Part shown: in pieces, positions 18,390 through 27,419 of the stretch | Layout of the letters: each line of letters begins with the position of its first letter | How positions within the stretch are numbered: position 1 is the stretch's first letter | Assembly: GCA_007693945.1 (NCBI GenBank) | Contig: RECP01000063.1 | Coordinates: 89,023-153,022, forward strand | Direction of reading: 5' to 3' | Source: Spirochaetaceae bacterium | GTDB lineage: Bacteria; Spirochaetota; Spirochaetia; DSM-27196; PWMO01 | DNA length: 64,000 nucleotides | Made by a program: the position numbers and the translations under genes | The notes under the pieces: generated by a model | What the model was told of the DNA's origin: nothing | The model's input: the letters and a program-made list of their open reading frames with translations, nothing else | The model's database searches: none

Positions 18390-19931
18390 ATGAAGAAACC
18401 AGCTACCCGCAGGCGTTTCCGCCACCCAAAGCGCAGAACACGCGCCGCGATTGCCTCGCTCGGCGTCGGGTCAGTCCGCATCGTCGCCGTTGTCGCGGGG
18501 ATGCTGTTCGGCAGCGGCTGCAACCTGCTGACGTTCCCGGACGCAGCGGACATCCGCTACCATCCATCGGACCGCAACCAGGTACTGGCCCGCGGTGAGC
18601 ACCCGTATGTGGAATTCGGCCAGGCGGTCGATCGCCAAACCGTGGAGCCGCTGCTGTCACTGCGCTACCTGGATGAAACCGTCCCGGCAAGACTTGCGTG
18701 GCATGGCTCGCAGCTGGCGTTGATTGCCGAACCGGAACTGGTCATCGGACGACGGTATCGACTGCGTTTTCACGGCACGTTCCGCGACCGTCGAGGCATC
18801 GATCACCGCGTGACAACCACCATTCCGTTCTATTATGCAAGCTCGGCCGAAACAGCGCCGCTGGTACGCGAATCGATACCGGCGTCGGGATCGGATATCG
18901 CCCCTGATCAGCAGTTGCTGATACGGTTCAGCAAGCCGATGGCGCGTGAACAGACGATACGAGGTCTGTCGCTGCGACCTTCAATCGACTACCGCACCAG
19001 CTGGAATCCGGAGCAGACCGAGCTGATCATCGAGCCGCAGCCGGCCTGGGGCACCGGCACCTCCTTCACGCTGACCCTCAACGCAGAGGTCAGCGACACG
19101 CGTGACGTTCCGATCGAACGGCCGGTGCGGCTGACCTTCCAGGTTCACGCCGGTGCCGAGCGCCCCCGGGTGGTGGGGCTGGAATCGATCGCGCCGGACC
19201 TGGATAACGAGCCGCCGCTGGCCGGCCCGGGCTACAGTCTGCTGGAGCCCGGGCACCTGCTCGGCCCTGATTCGGCGATTCGTGTCACGTTCAGCAGACC
19301 GATGGATCGTACTGCAACCGAGCGCGCCTTCACTCTTGTCCCGCCCGTCGCCGGCCGCATCTACTGGCCCGCGGAAGACGTGCTGGTATTCGTACCTGCC
19401 GAGCGCTACCAGCACTCCATCCGCTACGCGGTTTCGGTGTCCAACCTTGCTGCGGACAGCAACGGCAGCCGCCTGATCGAAGAACTCTGGCAGCCTGTGC
19501 AACTTGCGACAGCCGAACTGCGGCTGCGGCAGATTGTCCCCGCGCAGAGCGACGGACCGGCAATCGAGGAGTTCAGCGAGTTCACGGCTCGTCCGCTGAC
19601 CCCCGGCCTGCCGCCCCATTACCCCTATTCGCTGCAACTGCGGTTCTCGCAGCCCTTCCGCAGCGATCAGGCCAGGCTATCGCTGATGGATCGGTTGTCG
19701 TTACGTTCGCTGCTGCCTGGCTCGTTTAGTGACCCCTTCCCGGTCGGTTACAGCTGGATCAGCGACACTACTGTCTCGATTACGTATCACCAGCTGACAC
19801 CGTCACTGCCGCGGCAGCGCAACTATCTGCTGCTGAGCATTCCCGGCGGCGCCGGCGGAGTGCGTACGGACGGCGGCAGTGCCATGGCGGGTGATGTGCG
19901 CCAGCTCTTCGTGATCGGAGAGTCCCCATGA
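18390..19931 (+). CDS. Lipoprotein with SbsA/Big_5-type Ig-like domains (first of two)
   Basis: A 513-residue protein with a long basic N-region and a lipobox GSGC (Cys44). A GGAGGA site lies just before the ATG. Repeated units carry the Big_5 signature (I/V)-R-F-S-(K/R)-P-M: LLIRFSKPMAREQ and IRVTFSRPMDRTA, with more divergent copies at YVEFGQAVDRQ and LQLRFSQPFRSDQ. Each is followed by a segment such as GTGTSFTLTL typical of the fold's last strands. Such domains are usually extracytoplasmic binding or scaffold modules. Their placement inside an RND operon, between adaptor and pump, is unusual and suggests an accessory component of the pump complex or its cargo-recognition part. The function is unknown. 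Confidence 0.75.
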   Translation: MKKPATRRRFRHPKRRTRAAIASLGVGSVRIVAVVAGMLFGSGCNLLTFPDAADIRYHPSDRNQVLARGEHPYVEFGQAVDRQTVEPLLSLRYLDETVPARLAWHGSQLALIAEPELVIGRRYRLRFHGTFRDRRGIDHRVTTTIPFYYASSAETAPLVRESIPASGSDIAPDQQLLIRFSKPMAREQTIRGLSLRPSIDYRTSWNPEQTELIIEPQPAWGTGTSFTLTLNAEVSDTRDVPIERPVRLTFQVHAGAERPRVVGLESIAPDLDNEPPLAGPGYSLLEPGHLLGPDSAIRVTFSRPMDRTATERAFTLVPPVAGRIYWPAEDVLVFVPAERYQHSIRYAVSVSNLAADSNGSRLIEELWQPVQLATAELRLRQIVPAQSDGPAIEEFSEFTARPLTPGLPPHYPYSLQLRFSQPFRSDQARLSLMDRLSLRSLLPGSFSDPFPVGYSWISDTTVSITYHQLTPSLPRQRNYLLLSIPGGAGGVRTDGGSAMAGDVRQLFVIGESP

Positions 19932-21442
19932 AAGACGGCACCGGACGTGCGAACGGCCCGCGCCCGATAGCGCGGCGCCTGTTTCCGATGCTGCCGCTGC
20001 TTCTGCTGCCGTTCTGTCATGCATGCGCTCTGATCGACGACCTGCGCAACATGGCACCGCTGGAAGTCGTATCGCACATACCGGCGCGCGGATTCACCGC
20101 ATCTGAAGCCCTTCATGAAGTGGCGGTACGCTTCAGCGCGCCGATGGATCGCAGCAGCGCCGAGGAGGCTTTTTCACTGGCAGACGCACACGGACGGATA
20201 CCGGGTCGCTTCCGCTGGCGGCGTAACGGCACCGAGATGGCGTTTGTGCCGCATCGGCCCTTCGCGCCGGCAACCCATTACACGGCCGGCGTGGCGACAT
20301 CCGCAGAAGACCGCCGGGGCAACAGCCTGCGGTCGGAGTTTGAGTTCAGTTTCCGCACCGGCCCCGATGAAGGTGCGCTGACAGTTCTGCGACACCACCC
20401 TGCCGACGGCGCGGAAGACCAGGTACAGACGATAGAGATCGAGTTCTCCCGCCCGATGCAGCGTGACACGTTCTACCGAGCGGTCTCGATTTCGCCGAGC
20501 GTACGAATGCTCGCCGAGTGGAGCCGCGATGATCGCGTCGTGATCTATACACCGTTGGAACCCTTAGCGGCGGGTGATCGTTTCACGGTCACAATCAGTC
20601 CAACGGCCACCGATCGCTCGGGCAACGGGCTGGCTGAGGAGTTTCGCTTCTCGTTTGTCAACGGCCAGGCCGCCCAGGCGCGTCCACATACGGTGCGGAT
20701 CGTTGGCAGCGGTGCGTCGCTGGAACCGGTCGATACCAGACTCATCAACCGCGTCGGCGTGGAAAAGGATGACAGCATCGCCATCGAGTTCACGGCCTCC
20801 GTGCCGATATCCGATCGCAACAGCGTGATCTCGATATCGCCGGCGCTTTCTCACTCATTGAGCTGGGCGGAGAACTACAGCGCCGTGATACTGACCCCGC
20901 TTCAGTTCCTGCAACCCGACGAAGTCCATCAGTTGAGCGTAGGGCGGCAGGACTACCGCTTCGTGATCGACGGTCCGCGCTCGCAGACGCTGCGGGTTGA
21001 AGCGATCGCTCTGAGCAGCGGAGTCTCCGATGGTTCCCCCGGCTTTACGGAGCTCAAACTCGGCGACGGCGTCGCGCTGCTGCCGTCGCACGATGAGATC
21101 GGCGCAGGGACGGGCGGCGACCGCAACAGCGATATCGCGGTTGACTTTCTCATAACACACGCCGCGCAAGCCGTAATCAGTCCTGCAGCGATGATGCAGG
21201 CGTTTCGCATCTCATCGCATTCGGGTAGTTACGCATTCTCCGTGCTCGATTACGTCATCGACCCGCCGGATTCACCGTTCTCGGCGGGCGAATCGCGCAC
21301 CGTTGCTCGAATGCTGATCGAGGCGCGCAGGCTGAAGGAGCCGGCAAACGATATCGTGCGGATCGAACTCGATGAGCAGCTAACCGATAGTCTGGCGAAC
21401 CGGCCTGCGCAGCGATTCCGCATCGAGGTCAACGCTCAGTGA
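19928..21442 (+). CDS. Lipoprotein with SbsA/Big_5-type Ig-like domains (second of two)
   Basis: A 504-residue paralogue in style of the preceding gene, overlapping it by 4 nt (ATGA). The signal peptide MLPLLLLPFC leads to a probable lipid-anchored Cys33 (FCHAC). At least two clear Ig-like units carry the motifs VAVRFSAPMDRSS and IEIEFSRPMQRDT, each with a following THYTAGVAT- or GDRFTVTISPTATDRSGN-type strand, the classic end of Big_5 domains. The C-terminal half is more divergent. The two lipoproteins are not close copies, so they may form a heteromeric periplasmic assembly. The next gene (RND pump) overlaps by 4 nt (GTGA). Confidence 0.75.
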   Translation: MKDGTGRANGPRPIARRLFPMLPLLLLPFCHACALIDDLRNMAPLEVVSHIPARGFTASEALHEVAVRFSAPMDRSSAEEAFSLADAHGRIPGRFRWRRNGTEMAFVPHRPFAPATHYTAGVATSAEDRRGNSLRSEFEFSFRTGPDEGALTVLRHHPADGAEDQVQTIEIEFSRPMQRDTFYRAVSISPSVRMLAEWSRDDRVVIYTPLEPLAAGDRFTVTISPTATDRSGNGLAEEFRFSFVNGQAAQARPHTVRIVGSGASLEPVDTRLINRVGVEKDDSIAIEFTASVPISDRNSVISISPALSHSLSWAENYSAVILTPLQFLQPDEVHQLSVGRQDYRFVIDGPRSQTLRVEAIALSSGVSDGSPGFTELKLGDGVALLPSHDEIGAGTGGDRNSDIAVDFLITHAAQAVISPAAMMQAFRISSHSGSYAFSVLDYVIDPPDSPFSAGESRTVARMLIEARRLKEPANDIVRIELDEQLTDSLANRPAQRFRIEVNAQ

Positions 21443-24400
21443 GACAGCTGTCGTTGATCATCGTCCAGCACCCCGCGGCCGTCGTGGCGCTCTGGTTGGC
21501 AATCGCGCTGCTGGGGATGGTCTCGCTGTATCTGCTGCCGGTCGAAATGCACCCGCGCCTGGAGCTGCCGCAGGTCACGGTTGTCACCGAAGTGCACGGG
21601 ATGCCGGCCGACCAGGTCGAACAACTGGTTACAATCCCCGTTGAGCAGAGCCTGACCTCGGTCACCGGCATCAGGTCGCTGGAATCCGTCAGCCGGCACG
21701 CAATCTCTGCGGTGCGGGTACACTTCGACTGGGGCGTGCGCGTCCGCGATGTCGCGGTGCAGATACGCGAGCGGATTGACGCCGTCTATCCGCTGCTGCC
21801 GCAGGCGGCATCGCGTCCGCTGATCTTCAGCGAGCGCCTCGATGATACCCCTATCATGATTGTAACCGTGCGCCCGACTGCTGATCTGCCGCTGCAATCC
21901 GTACTGCCGCTGATCGAGAGCGAAGTGGTGGCGACTCTGCGCCAGGCCGCGCAAATCGGCGCCGTAACGGTGCTCGGCTCCGTTGAACCTCAGATCCACG
22001 TTGATGTCGACCCTGAGCGCCTGGCCTCAATCGGCATGACTATCAGGGAGTTGTCCGATCTGGTAGCTGTAGCGCTGTATCAGCACAGCGCCGGCTCACT
22101 GGTCGGCAGCGAGATCGAGATGCCGGTCAGAATCGACGCCGGGATCGATCACGTGGCCGGAATCGAGGCGATTCCACTGCCGCGCCCGATTCACGGGCCG
22201 ACAGTCGCCGATGTGGCCCGCGTCTCGATGGCTACGCGGCCCCGGACCTCGTTCTTTCTGAACCCGGAGGCAGAGCCGGCCGTTGCGCTGCTACTGTTCA
22301 GAGATCCGGCGCACGGCACGCTTAACTCGGCGCGTGCCGCTCGCACGGTCACTGCGGACATCGGATCACGCCTGAATAACTCACTCGAGCTGGCGGTGGT
22401 GCACGACGGATCGCTGCCGCTTCGCCGGGCACTCCGCGCGCTCGCGGCCTCGATCGGGTTTGGTATTGCGGCCGCAGTAATAGTCCTATACAGGCTGCTG
22501 CGCATCCCGGCACTGGTTACAATCAGTGTCTGCGCTATTCCGTTCAGTCTGCTGCTGGTCTTCATAATGCTGTACGCGCTCGGCATGACACTCAACCTGA
22601 TGTCGCTTTCCGGAATTGCGATTGGAATCGGCATGGTGGTCGACAACAGCATCGTGGTACTGGAGCGTATTACCCGGTCGGAGCAGGCATCAAGCGCTGT
22701 CCAGCCGCAGCCGGTTCTCATCGCTGAAGCGGTAGACTCGGTCTGCGGACCGATTCTGGGATCGACCCTCACCACACTGCTGGTGTTTGTTCCGGTGCTG
22801 TTTGTACCCGGTGTGGTTGGCGCGCTCTTCTCCCAGCTGGCACTGGTGATATCGGCCCTGCTGGTCTGCTCGTTTCTGTGCGCGGTGACCCTCGTCCCGG
22901 CGCTGACGCTATTGCTGCCTCGTGCAGCGATACCGGCGTCGTACCGCCCCGTTGCACGTTGCCGCGACGGCTACCGCAGACTGCTCGGCTCGGCCCTGTC
23001 ACGACCTCGCCGAACGGCGGCGTTCTTTGGGCTGGTCGTGGCCGCCGCAGTGCCGGTTGCGGTGATGCTGCCGCGCAGTGTCCTTCCGCAGGCACCGCCA
23101 CGCCGTATCGCTATCCGTATGGCATTATCCCCGCACGCCTCCATCTGCCGAACTGAACACCACGCCGCGGTCCTACTCAAAGAACTATCGCAACTGCTGC
23201 CCTCGTCCACCGCCTACGCCTACGGGGGCTACGAACGTACCGCCGTTGATCGCTTCTCGCGGCCCGGCGTGGGTACCCATGCGGCAGAGGTAATCCTGAC
23301 CGTGTCGTCACCGGCAGCGGATACCCTGCGCCGCGTCAGGGACGCGCTTGCGGCGCTGTCCGGTCCGCACGCTGCATATCAGGTAAGCGCCGCTCAGACG
23401 GAGATGGAGACGTTACTGACCGGGCCCCCCGGTCCACCACGCCTGCAGCTCAGCGCTGCTTCACACGGCGAATTATCCCGGGCTGCCGAACTGCTGGTTT
23501 CCGGCCTGAGCGGTGACAATGGCGTGCGGCGCCCGCTGATCGACGGCGCGCAACAGCGGTCTCACTTGGTGGTCAAACTGGACGTTCAGGCAGCGGCGAT
23601 GAGCGGCGTTTCGGCGCGCAGCGTGATAGGTCAGTTTCAGAACGAGCTCGATGGCATCGATTCCGGGCGTCTGGCGGTTGCCGGACGAGAGTATGGGGTT
23701 GTGGTGCGCCGGGCACCCGAACGTGCCTCCGCGCCCTCCGACCTGGAAGCGATTCTGATCGGTTCGGGAACCGGATCCGTAGCCGCCGGTTCGCTGGCTC
23801 GTATCGAACACTCCCGTACAGTGCACGAGTTACGGCGCCTCAACGGCAGACCGATGCTGGAACTGGTGGCGCCCGTAAGCCCCGATGAGGCGCACGTCGT
23901 GTTGCAGTTGGCGCTGCAGGCCGAAGATGCAGGCAACGCTGAATCCGGCCGCGCCCGCGTTGACGGCGGCCGCGCCCGCATTGACGGTATTCACATCGCG
24001 CAGGCGTCCGTGGACCAACTGCGCCGCGCGGGAGACGACATTCTGCGGGTCTTCGGTCTGGCTCTTGTACTGCAGCTGCTTATGCTGGCGGCCCAGTTTG
24101 GATCGCTGCGCAGTGCGCTGCTGCTGCTCGCTCTGCTGCCGGCAGCAGTAAGCGGTAGCCTGGCAACACTGCTGCTGCTCGGTCACTCGATCAACCTCAA
24201 TACGGTGATCGGCACGCTTGTCATGCTCGGCACGTCCGTCAACGCCAGTATCATCCTGACGTGTGCCTATCGCGATGACCCGGGACGATGCATTATCACA
24301 GTGACAGAACAGCGACTGATGCCGATCCTCGCCACAACGGTGACTACGGTCGCCGCTCTCGGCCCGCTGGCGCTGGACCTGCGGCCCGACAGCGTCGCGC

Positions 24401-24516
24401 AATCCGGAATGGCTGCGGCCGTGATTGGCGGACTGATAACCGGAGCTCTGACAACGCTGCTGTTGTATCCCGTGCTCTACCAGCAGCTGGTACGCAACGT
24501 CAGGCAGACGCGATGA
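21439..24516 (+). CDS. RND-family efflux pump, first subunit
   Basis: A 1,025-residue protein in the AcrB/MdtB/HAE1 mould: TM1, a large periplasmic loop (about 35-335), TM2-6, the TM4 motif GIGMVVDNSIVVLERI carrying the proton-relay Asp, a second periplasmic loop (about 555-865) and TM8-12. The porter-domain opening (PQVTVVTEVHGMPADQVEQLVTIPVEQSL) is canonical. In TM10 the Lys of AcrB is replaced by Asn (TSVNASIILT), as in many HAE1 members. The start is GTG in a 4-nt overlap. It is followed by a second, distinct RND gene, so a heteromeric pump like MdtBC is possible. The substrate is unknown. Confidence 0.87.
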   Translation: MRQLSLIIVQHPAAVVALWLAIALLGMVSLYLLPVEMHPRLELPQVTVVTEVHGMPADQVEQLVTIPVEQSLTSVTGIRSLESVSRHAISAVRVHFDWGVRVRDVAVQIRERIDAVYPLLPQAASRPLIFSERLDDTPIMIVTVRPTADLPLQSVLPLIESEVVATLRQAAQIGAVTVLGSVEPQIHVDVDPERLASIGMTIRELSDLVAVALYQHSAGSLVGSEIEMPVRIDAGIDHVAGIEAIPLPRPIHGPTVADVARVSMATRPRTSFFLNPEAEPAVALLLFRDPAHGTLNSARAARTVTADIGSRLNNSLELAVVHDGSLPLRRALRALAASIGFGIAAAVIVLYRLLRIPALVTISVCAIPFSLLLVFIMLYALGMTLNLMSLSGIAIGIGMVVDNSIVVLERITRSEQASSAVQPQPVLIAEAVDSVCGPILGSTLTTLLVFVPVLFVPGVVGALFSQLALVISALLVCSFLCAVTLVPALTLLLPRAAIPASYRPVARCRDGYRRLLGSALSRPRRTAAFFGLVVAAAVPVAVMLPRSVLPQAPPRRIAIRMALSPHASICRTEHHAAVLLKELSQLLPSSTAYAYGGYERTAVDRFSRPGVGTHAAEVILTVSSPAADTLRRVRDALAALSGPHAAYQVSAAQTEMETLLTGPPGPPRLQLSAASHGELSRAAELLVSGLSGDNGVRRPLIDGAQQRSHLVVKLDVQAAAMSGVSARSVIGQFQNELDGIDSGRLAVAGREYGVVVRRAPERASAPSDLEAILIGSGTGSVAAGSLARIEHSRTVHELRRLNGRPMLELVAPVSPDEAHVVLQLALQAEDAGNAESGRARVDGGRARIDGIHIAQASVDQLRRAGDDILRVFGLALVLQLLMLAAQFGSLRSALLLLALLPAAVSGSLATLLLLGHSINLNTVIGTLVMLGTSVNASIILTCAYRDDPGRCIITVTEQRLMPILATTVTTVAALGPLALDLRPDSVAQSGMAAAVIGGLITGALTTLLLYPVLYQQLVRNVRQTR

Positions 24517-27419
24517 CCGCGCAGATCGGCAGAGTTCGCTGGTGGTCAATCCTGGCGCTCGTGGTACTGGTACTGCTGGTTCTCGCACGCAGTGTGACTG
24601 TTGATGCCATGGCGGAAGGAGGCCAGGGCACCATGCTTGTGACGGTCACCTATCCGCACGCTGAGCAGGACTCCATCGAACGCGAGATTACCGTCGAGCT
24701 CGAAGACCAGTTGGCCGGCGTGCTCGGGGTACGCGAGATCGAGTCAATAACTCAGCCGGGAAGGTCACGGGTCCAGGCGCGTTTCACGCCCGGCAGCGAT
24801 ATGCAGAGTGCCTATCTGGACGTACGCGATCGTGTTGAGCGCGTAGCGGCCGGCTTTCCGCCCGGGGCGCAGCGTCCGGTTATCAGTCGCGGCGACCTCG
24901 ATGCACGACCCTTACTGGCCGTAGCATTCACAATCGACAGCTCACGCGCGGCAAACGGTGCGGCGCTACACAAAACCTGGACCGAGCAACGGATCCGTGA
25001 ACTGTTGGAACAGATCGAAGGTGTGGCGCGCGTAGAGGTCAGCGGGGCCCCGCACCCGGTGATCGAGATCAACGTAGATCCCGCCGCGCTGCCTGCGGCC
25101 GTCAATGGCGGAATGGGCAGCGTCGCGCGCGGCGTGTTCGACGCCCACGTGGTCGCCGCGGCCGGCCGCTCCGGCCCGCTTACACTGTTTTTCGATTCGC
25201 GGTACCCCGATCCGCAGAAACTCAGCGAGGTGCCGCTGGGCTCCGGGATGAGGCTGGGCCATATGGCACGCGTTCGACTGGCGGGTGCGGATCGTTCGGC
25301 TATCGGCCGCGTAAATGGAGTCGAGCGCGCGGTCGCCAACGTATACAAGTCCGGAAATGCCAACGGAATCGAAACGGCACGGCAGCTACGGGCGTTGCTG
25401 GAGACGGTTGACGGTGCGGAGATCCTGCTCGATCGCGCCCGCGAAGCCGAAGATCACCTGCGCGCGGCCGGATTGGCCGTCATGTGCGGCATGATCGGCG
25501 TCTTTGTGGTCACCGCACTCTTCGAGCGGTCGTGGAGCCGCGCGCTTTTCGCGGCGTCCACGGTGCTGTTCGCCGGCCTGGCGGCCGTCGCGGCGCTTGG
25601 TGTGCTGAATATCGAACTGACCGTAGTCACGCTGGCAGGTATTGCGCTGACTTCCGGTCTGGTAATCGACAACGCCGTGGTGTTGCTGGCCGAGTTGCGG
25701 CATAACGGTTCCGATACCCATCGCGCCGTTCGACACGCGAGGACCCCGATCGTCTACTCGTCGCTGACAACCGCGGTCGTGTTTCTGCCGCTGCTGTTTG
25801 CGCCGCCCGATATCGCCGGAGAATACGGCGGACTGGCGGTTGTAGTGGTTGCTTCGCTGACCGCCGGAGCTCTGTTCGTGCTGCTTCTGGTGCCGAAACT
25901 GATGGACGGCAGTCAGCTGCGGCTGCGACGCGTTGGGCGGTGCTCCGGGCTCAGCGTCGCGGGGCTCTGCCGCGGCGCTGCCCACCATCGTCGGCTGCTG
26001 CTGGCGGTTACGCTGGCGATCAGCGCAGCGGGGGTTTGGGCCGGACTCACGATGCCGTTTAACCCCGCGGGAGACGACGCAATGCTGACCCTGTCGCTTG
26101 AGTTCGCACCCGGAACACGACCGGACGTAGTGCTTTCACGGACGCGATCAGTGGAGGCCGCGGCCATGCAGCTGGCCGGTGTGCACAGGGTGTACGCGGA
26201 CTACGTTCAGCAGCGTGCGCGCCTCTTCCTGCAGCTCGAGCAGCGTGCTGACCGGGGCTTTATCCGCCGATCGCTGCTGACCGCGGCGCAGCGGGTTCCG
26301 GACAGCTTTGCCTACATCGATGAGGATCTGCTGCACGAGAGCTCGCGCTCGGTAGAGATCGCGGTGCGCGGTCCGCTCATGGACCGCAACCGGCAGATCG
26401 CCGTTGAGCTCGCTGAGTTACTGAGTGCTCACGTCCAGCACGATCAGGTAGTACTGCACTTCAGAGACGGCGCCGCCGCCGCACTGATTCGACTCGATAT
26501 GGCGGCTGCCGGCCGTCTGGGAGTCGATCCGCGGCGCGTCCTGAGCGAAGTCTCCTGGATGATCGGGCGCCGGGTCGTGGCCAGGTGGCACGGTAGCGGC
26601 GGACGCGAAATCGACGTGATTATGGAGGCCGACGATGTCCGCCACGGATCGATTGAGAACCTGATGCGGCTGCCGCTGTTCGGCGATCAGCGCAGCGCAT
26701 CACTGACGGCCGTGGCTGAACTCCATTTGCTGCCACAGCCGTCGTCGATAACCCGCAGTAATCGCACGCGCAGCGCGCGTCTGTCGGTGCTGACCCGCAA
26801 CCGCAGGCGAACGCTGCGGCAACTGCACAGTGTGGTCGGCCGCTACCATGCGCCGCATCCCTACGCAATTGAAGTTGCGCCCCGTGAGCAGGAAACGAGA
26901 ACACGCCGTATCACCTATCTGGCCGGAGTTGCGCTGGCGATCGCGCTGGTGGTCGTGGTACTGATGGTGCAGTGGGAGTCATTACCCGAAGTGCTGCTCA
27001 CGCTGCTTCAGCTGCCTCCGGTACTGGCGGTTCCATTGCTCGTTCTGGCGGCACTGGGAGTTCGGCTCGATCTACCGGTATTTGCGGGGCTGATTCTGTG
27101 TTGCGGGGTTTCGGTCAACAATTCGATTGTGGTGTTCAATCAGCTGCGCCGCGCGTGGCGCACCCGCGCGCATACTCAGACCGGTACGCCACTCAGCCTG
27201 CTGCCGACCGCGATCGACACCGCCCTGCGTCCGCTGACGATGGCCGCGCTGACCACAACGGTAGCCGTAGCCCCACTCGTGCTGGGCGCCCGTCACACCG
27301 GGCTGACCGCGCTGTTGTCGCTGACACTAACCGCCGGTGTCGTCACGTCACTGGCCGCAACGGTCTTCCTGCTGCCGGCGCTCAGTCACTGTCTCGATAG
27401 CTTCCGAGCACCTCTCTGA
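24513..27419 (+). CDS. RND-family efflux pump, second subunit
   Basis: A 968-residue protein. The frame stays open upstream to 24288, but the ATG at 24513 forms an ATGA overlap with the previous stop and begins a normal TM1 (WWSILALVVLVLLVLA). The porter region starts TMLVTVTYPHAEQDSIEREITVELEDQL, and TM4 carries GLVIDNAVVLLAEL with the relay Asp. TM10 has GVSVNNSIVVFNQL, again Asn where AcrB has Lys. It is clearly divergent from the first subunit and somewhat shorter, so the pair is not a recent duplication. The 3' end overlaps the convergent TPR lipoprotein gene by 38 nt. Confidence 0.87.
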   Translation: MTAQIGRVRWWSILALVVLVLLVLARSVTVDAMAEGGQGTMLVTVTYPHAEQDSIEREITVELEDQLAGVLGVREIESITQPGRSRVQARFTPGSDMQSAYLDVRDRVERVAAGFPPGAQRPVISRGDLDARPLLAVAFTIDSSRAANGAALHKTWTEQRIRELLEQIEGVARVEVSGAPHPVIEINVDPAALPAAVNGGMGSVARGVFDAHVVAAAGRSGPLTLFFDSRYPDPQKLSEVPLGSGMRLGHMARVRLAGADRSAIGRVNGVERAVANVYKSGNANGIETARQLRALLETVDGAEILLDRAREAEDHLRAAGLAVMCGMIGVFVVTALFERSWSRALFAASTVLFAGLAAVAALGVLNIELTVVTLAGIALTSGLVIDNAVVLLAELRHNGSDTHRAVRHARTPIVYSSLTTAVVFLPLLFAPPDIAGEYGGLAVVVVASLTAGALFVLLLVPKLMDGSQLRLRRVGRCSGLSVAGLCRGAAHHRRLLLAVTLAISAAGVWAGLTMPFNPAGDDAMLTLSLEFAPGTRPDVVLSRTRSVEAAAMQLAGVHRVYADYVQQRARLFLQLEQRADRGFIRRSLLTAAQRVPDSFAYIDEDLLHESSRSVEIAVRGPLMDRNRQIAVELAELLSAHVQHDQVVLHFRDGAAAALIRLDMAAAGRLGVDPRRVLSEVSWMIGRRVVARWHGSGGREIDVIMEADDVRHGSIENLMRLPLFGDQRSASLTAVAELHLLPQPSSITRSNRTRSARLSVLTRNRRRTLRQLHSVVGRYHAPHPYAIEVAPREQETRTRRITYLAGVALAIALVVVVLMVQWESLPEVLLTLLQLPPVLAVPLLVLAALGVRLDLPVFAGLILCCGVSVNNSIVVFNQLRRAWRTRAHTQTGTPLSLLPTAIDTALRPLTMAALTTTVAVAPLVLGARHTGLTALLSLTLTAGVVTSLAATVFLLPALSHCLDSFRAPL

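Noticed and set aside
23930..23985. A tandem repeat of GCCCGCGTTGACGGCGGCC-like units inside the first RND gene
   Set aside because: The two imperfect copies encode ARVDGG / ARIDG in frame within a periplasmic loop. It is a short coding duplication without sign of phase variation.
24288..24512. A 75-codon N-terminal extension of the second RND pump
   Set aside because: The extension is Arg-rich junk read from within the first RND gene in another frame. The ATG at 24513 forms an ATGA overlap and begins a normal first membrane helix.
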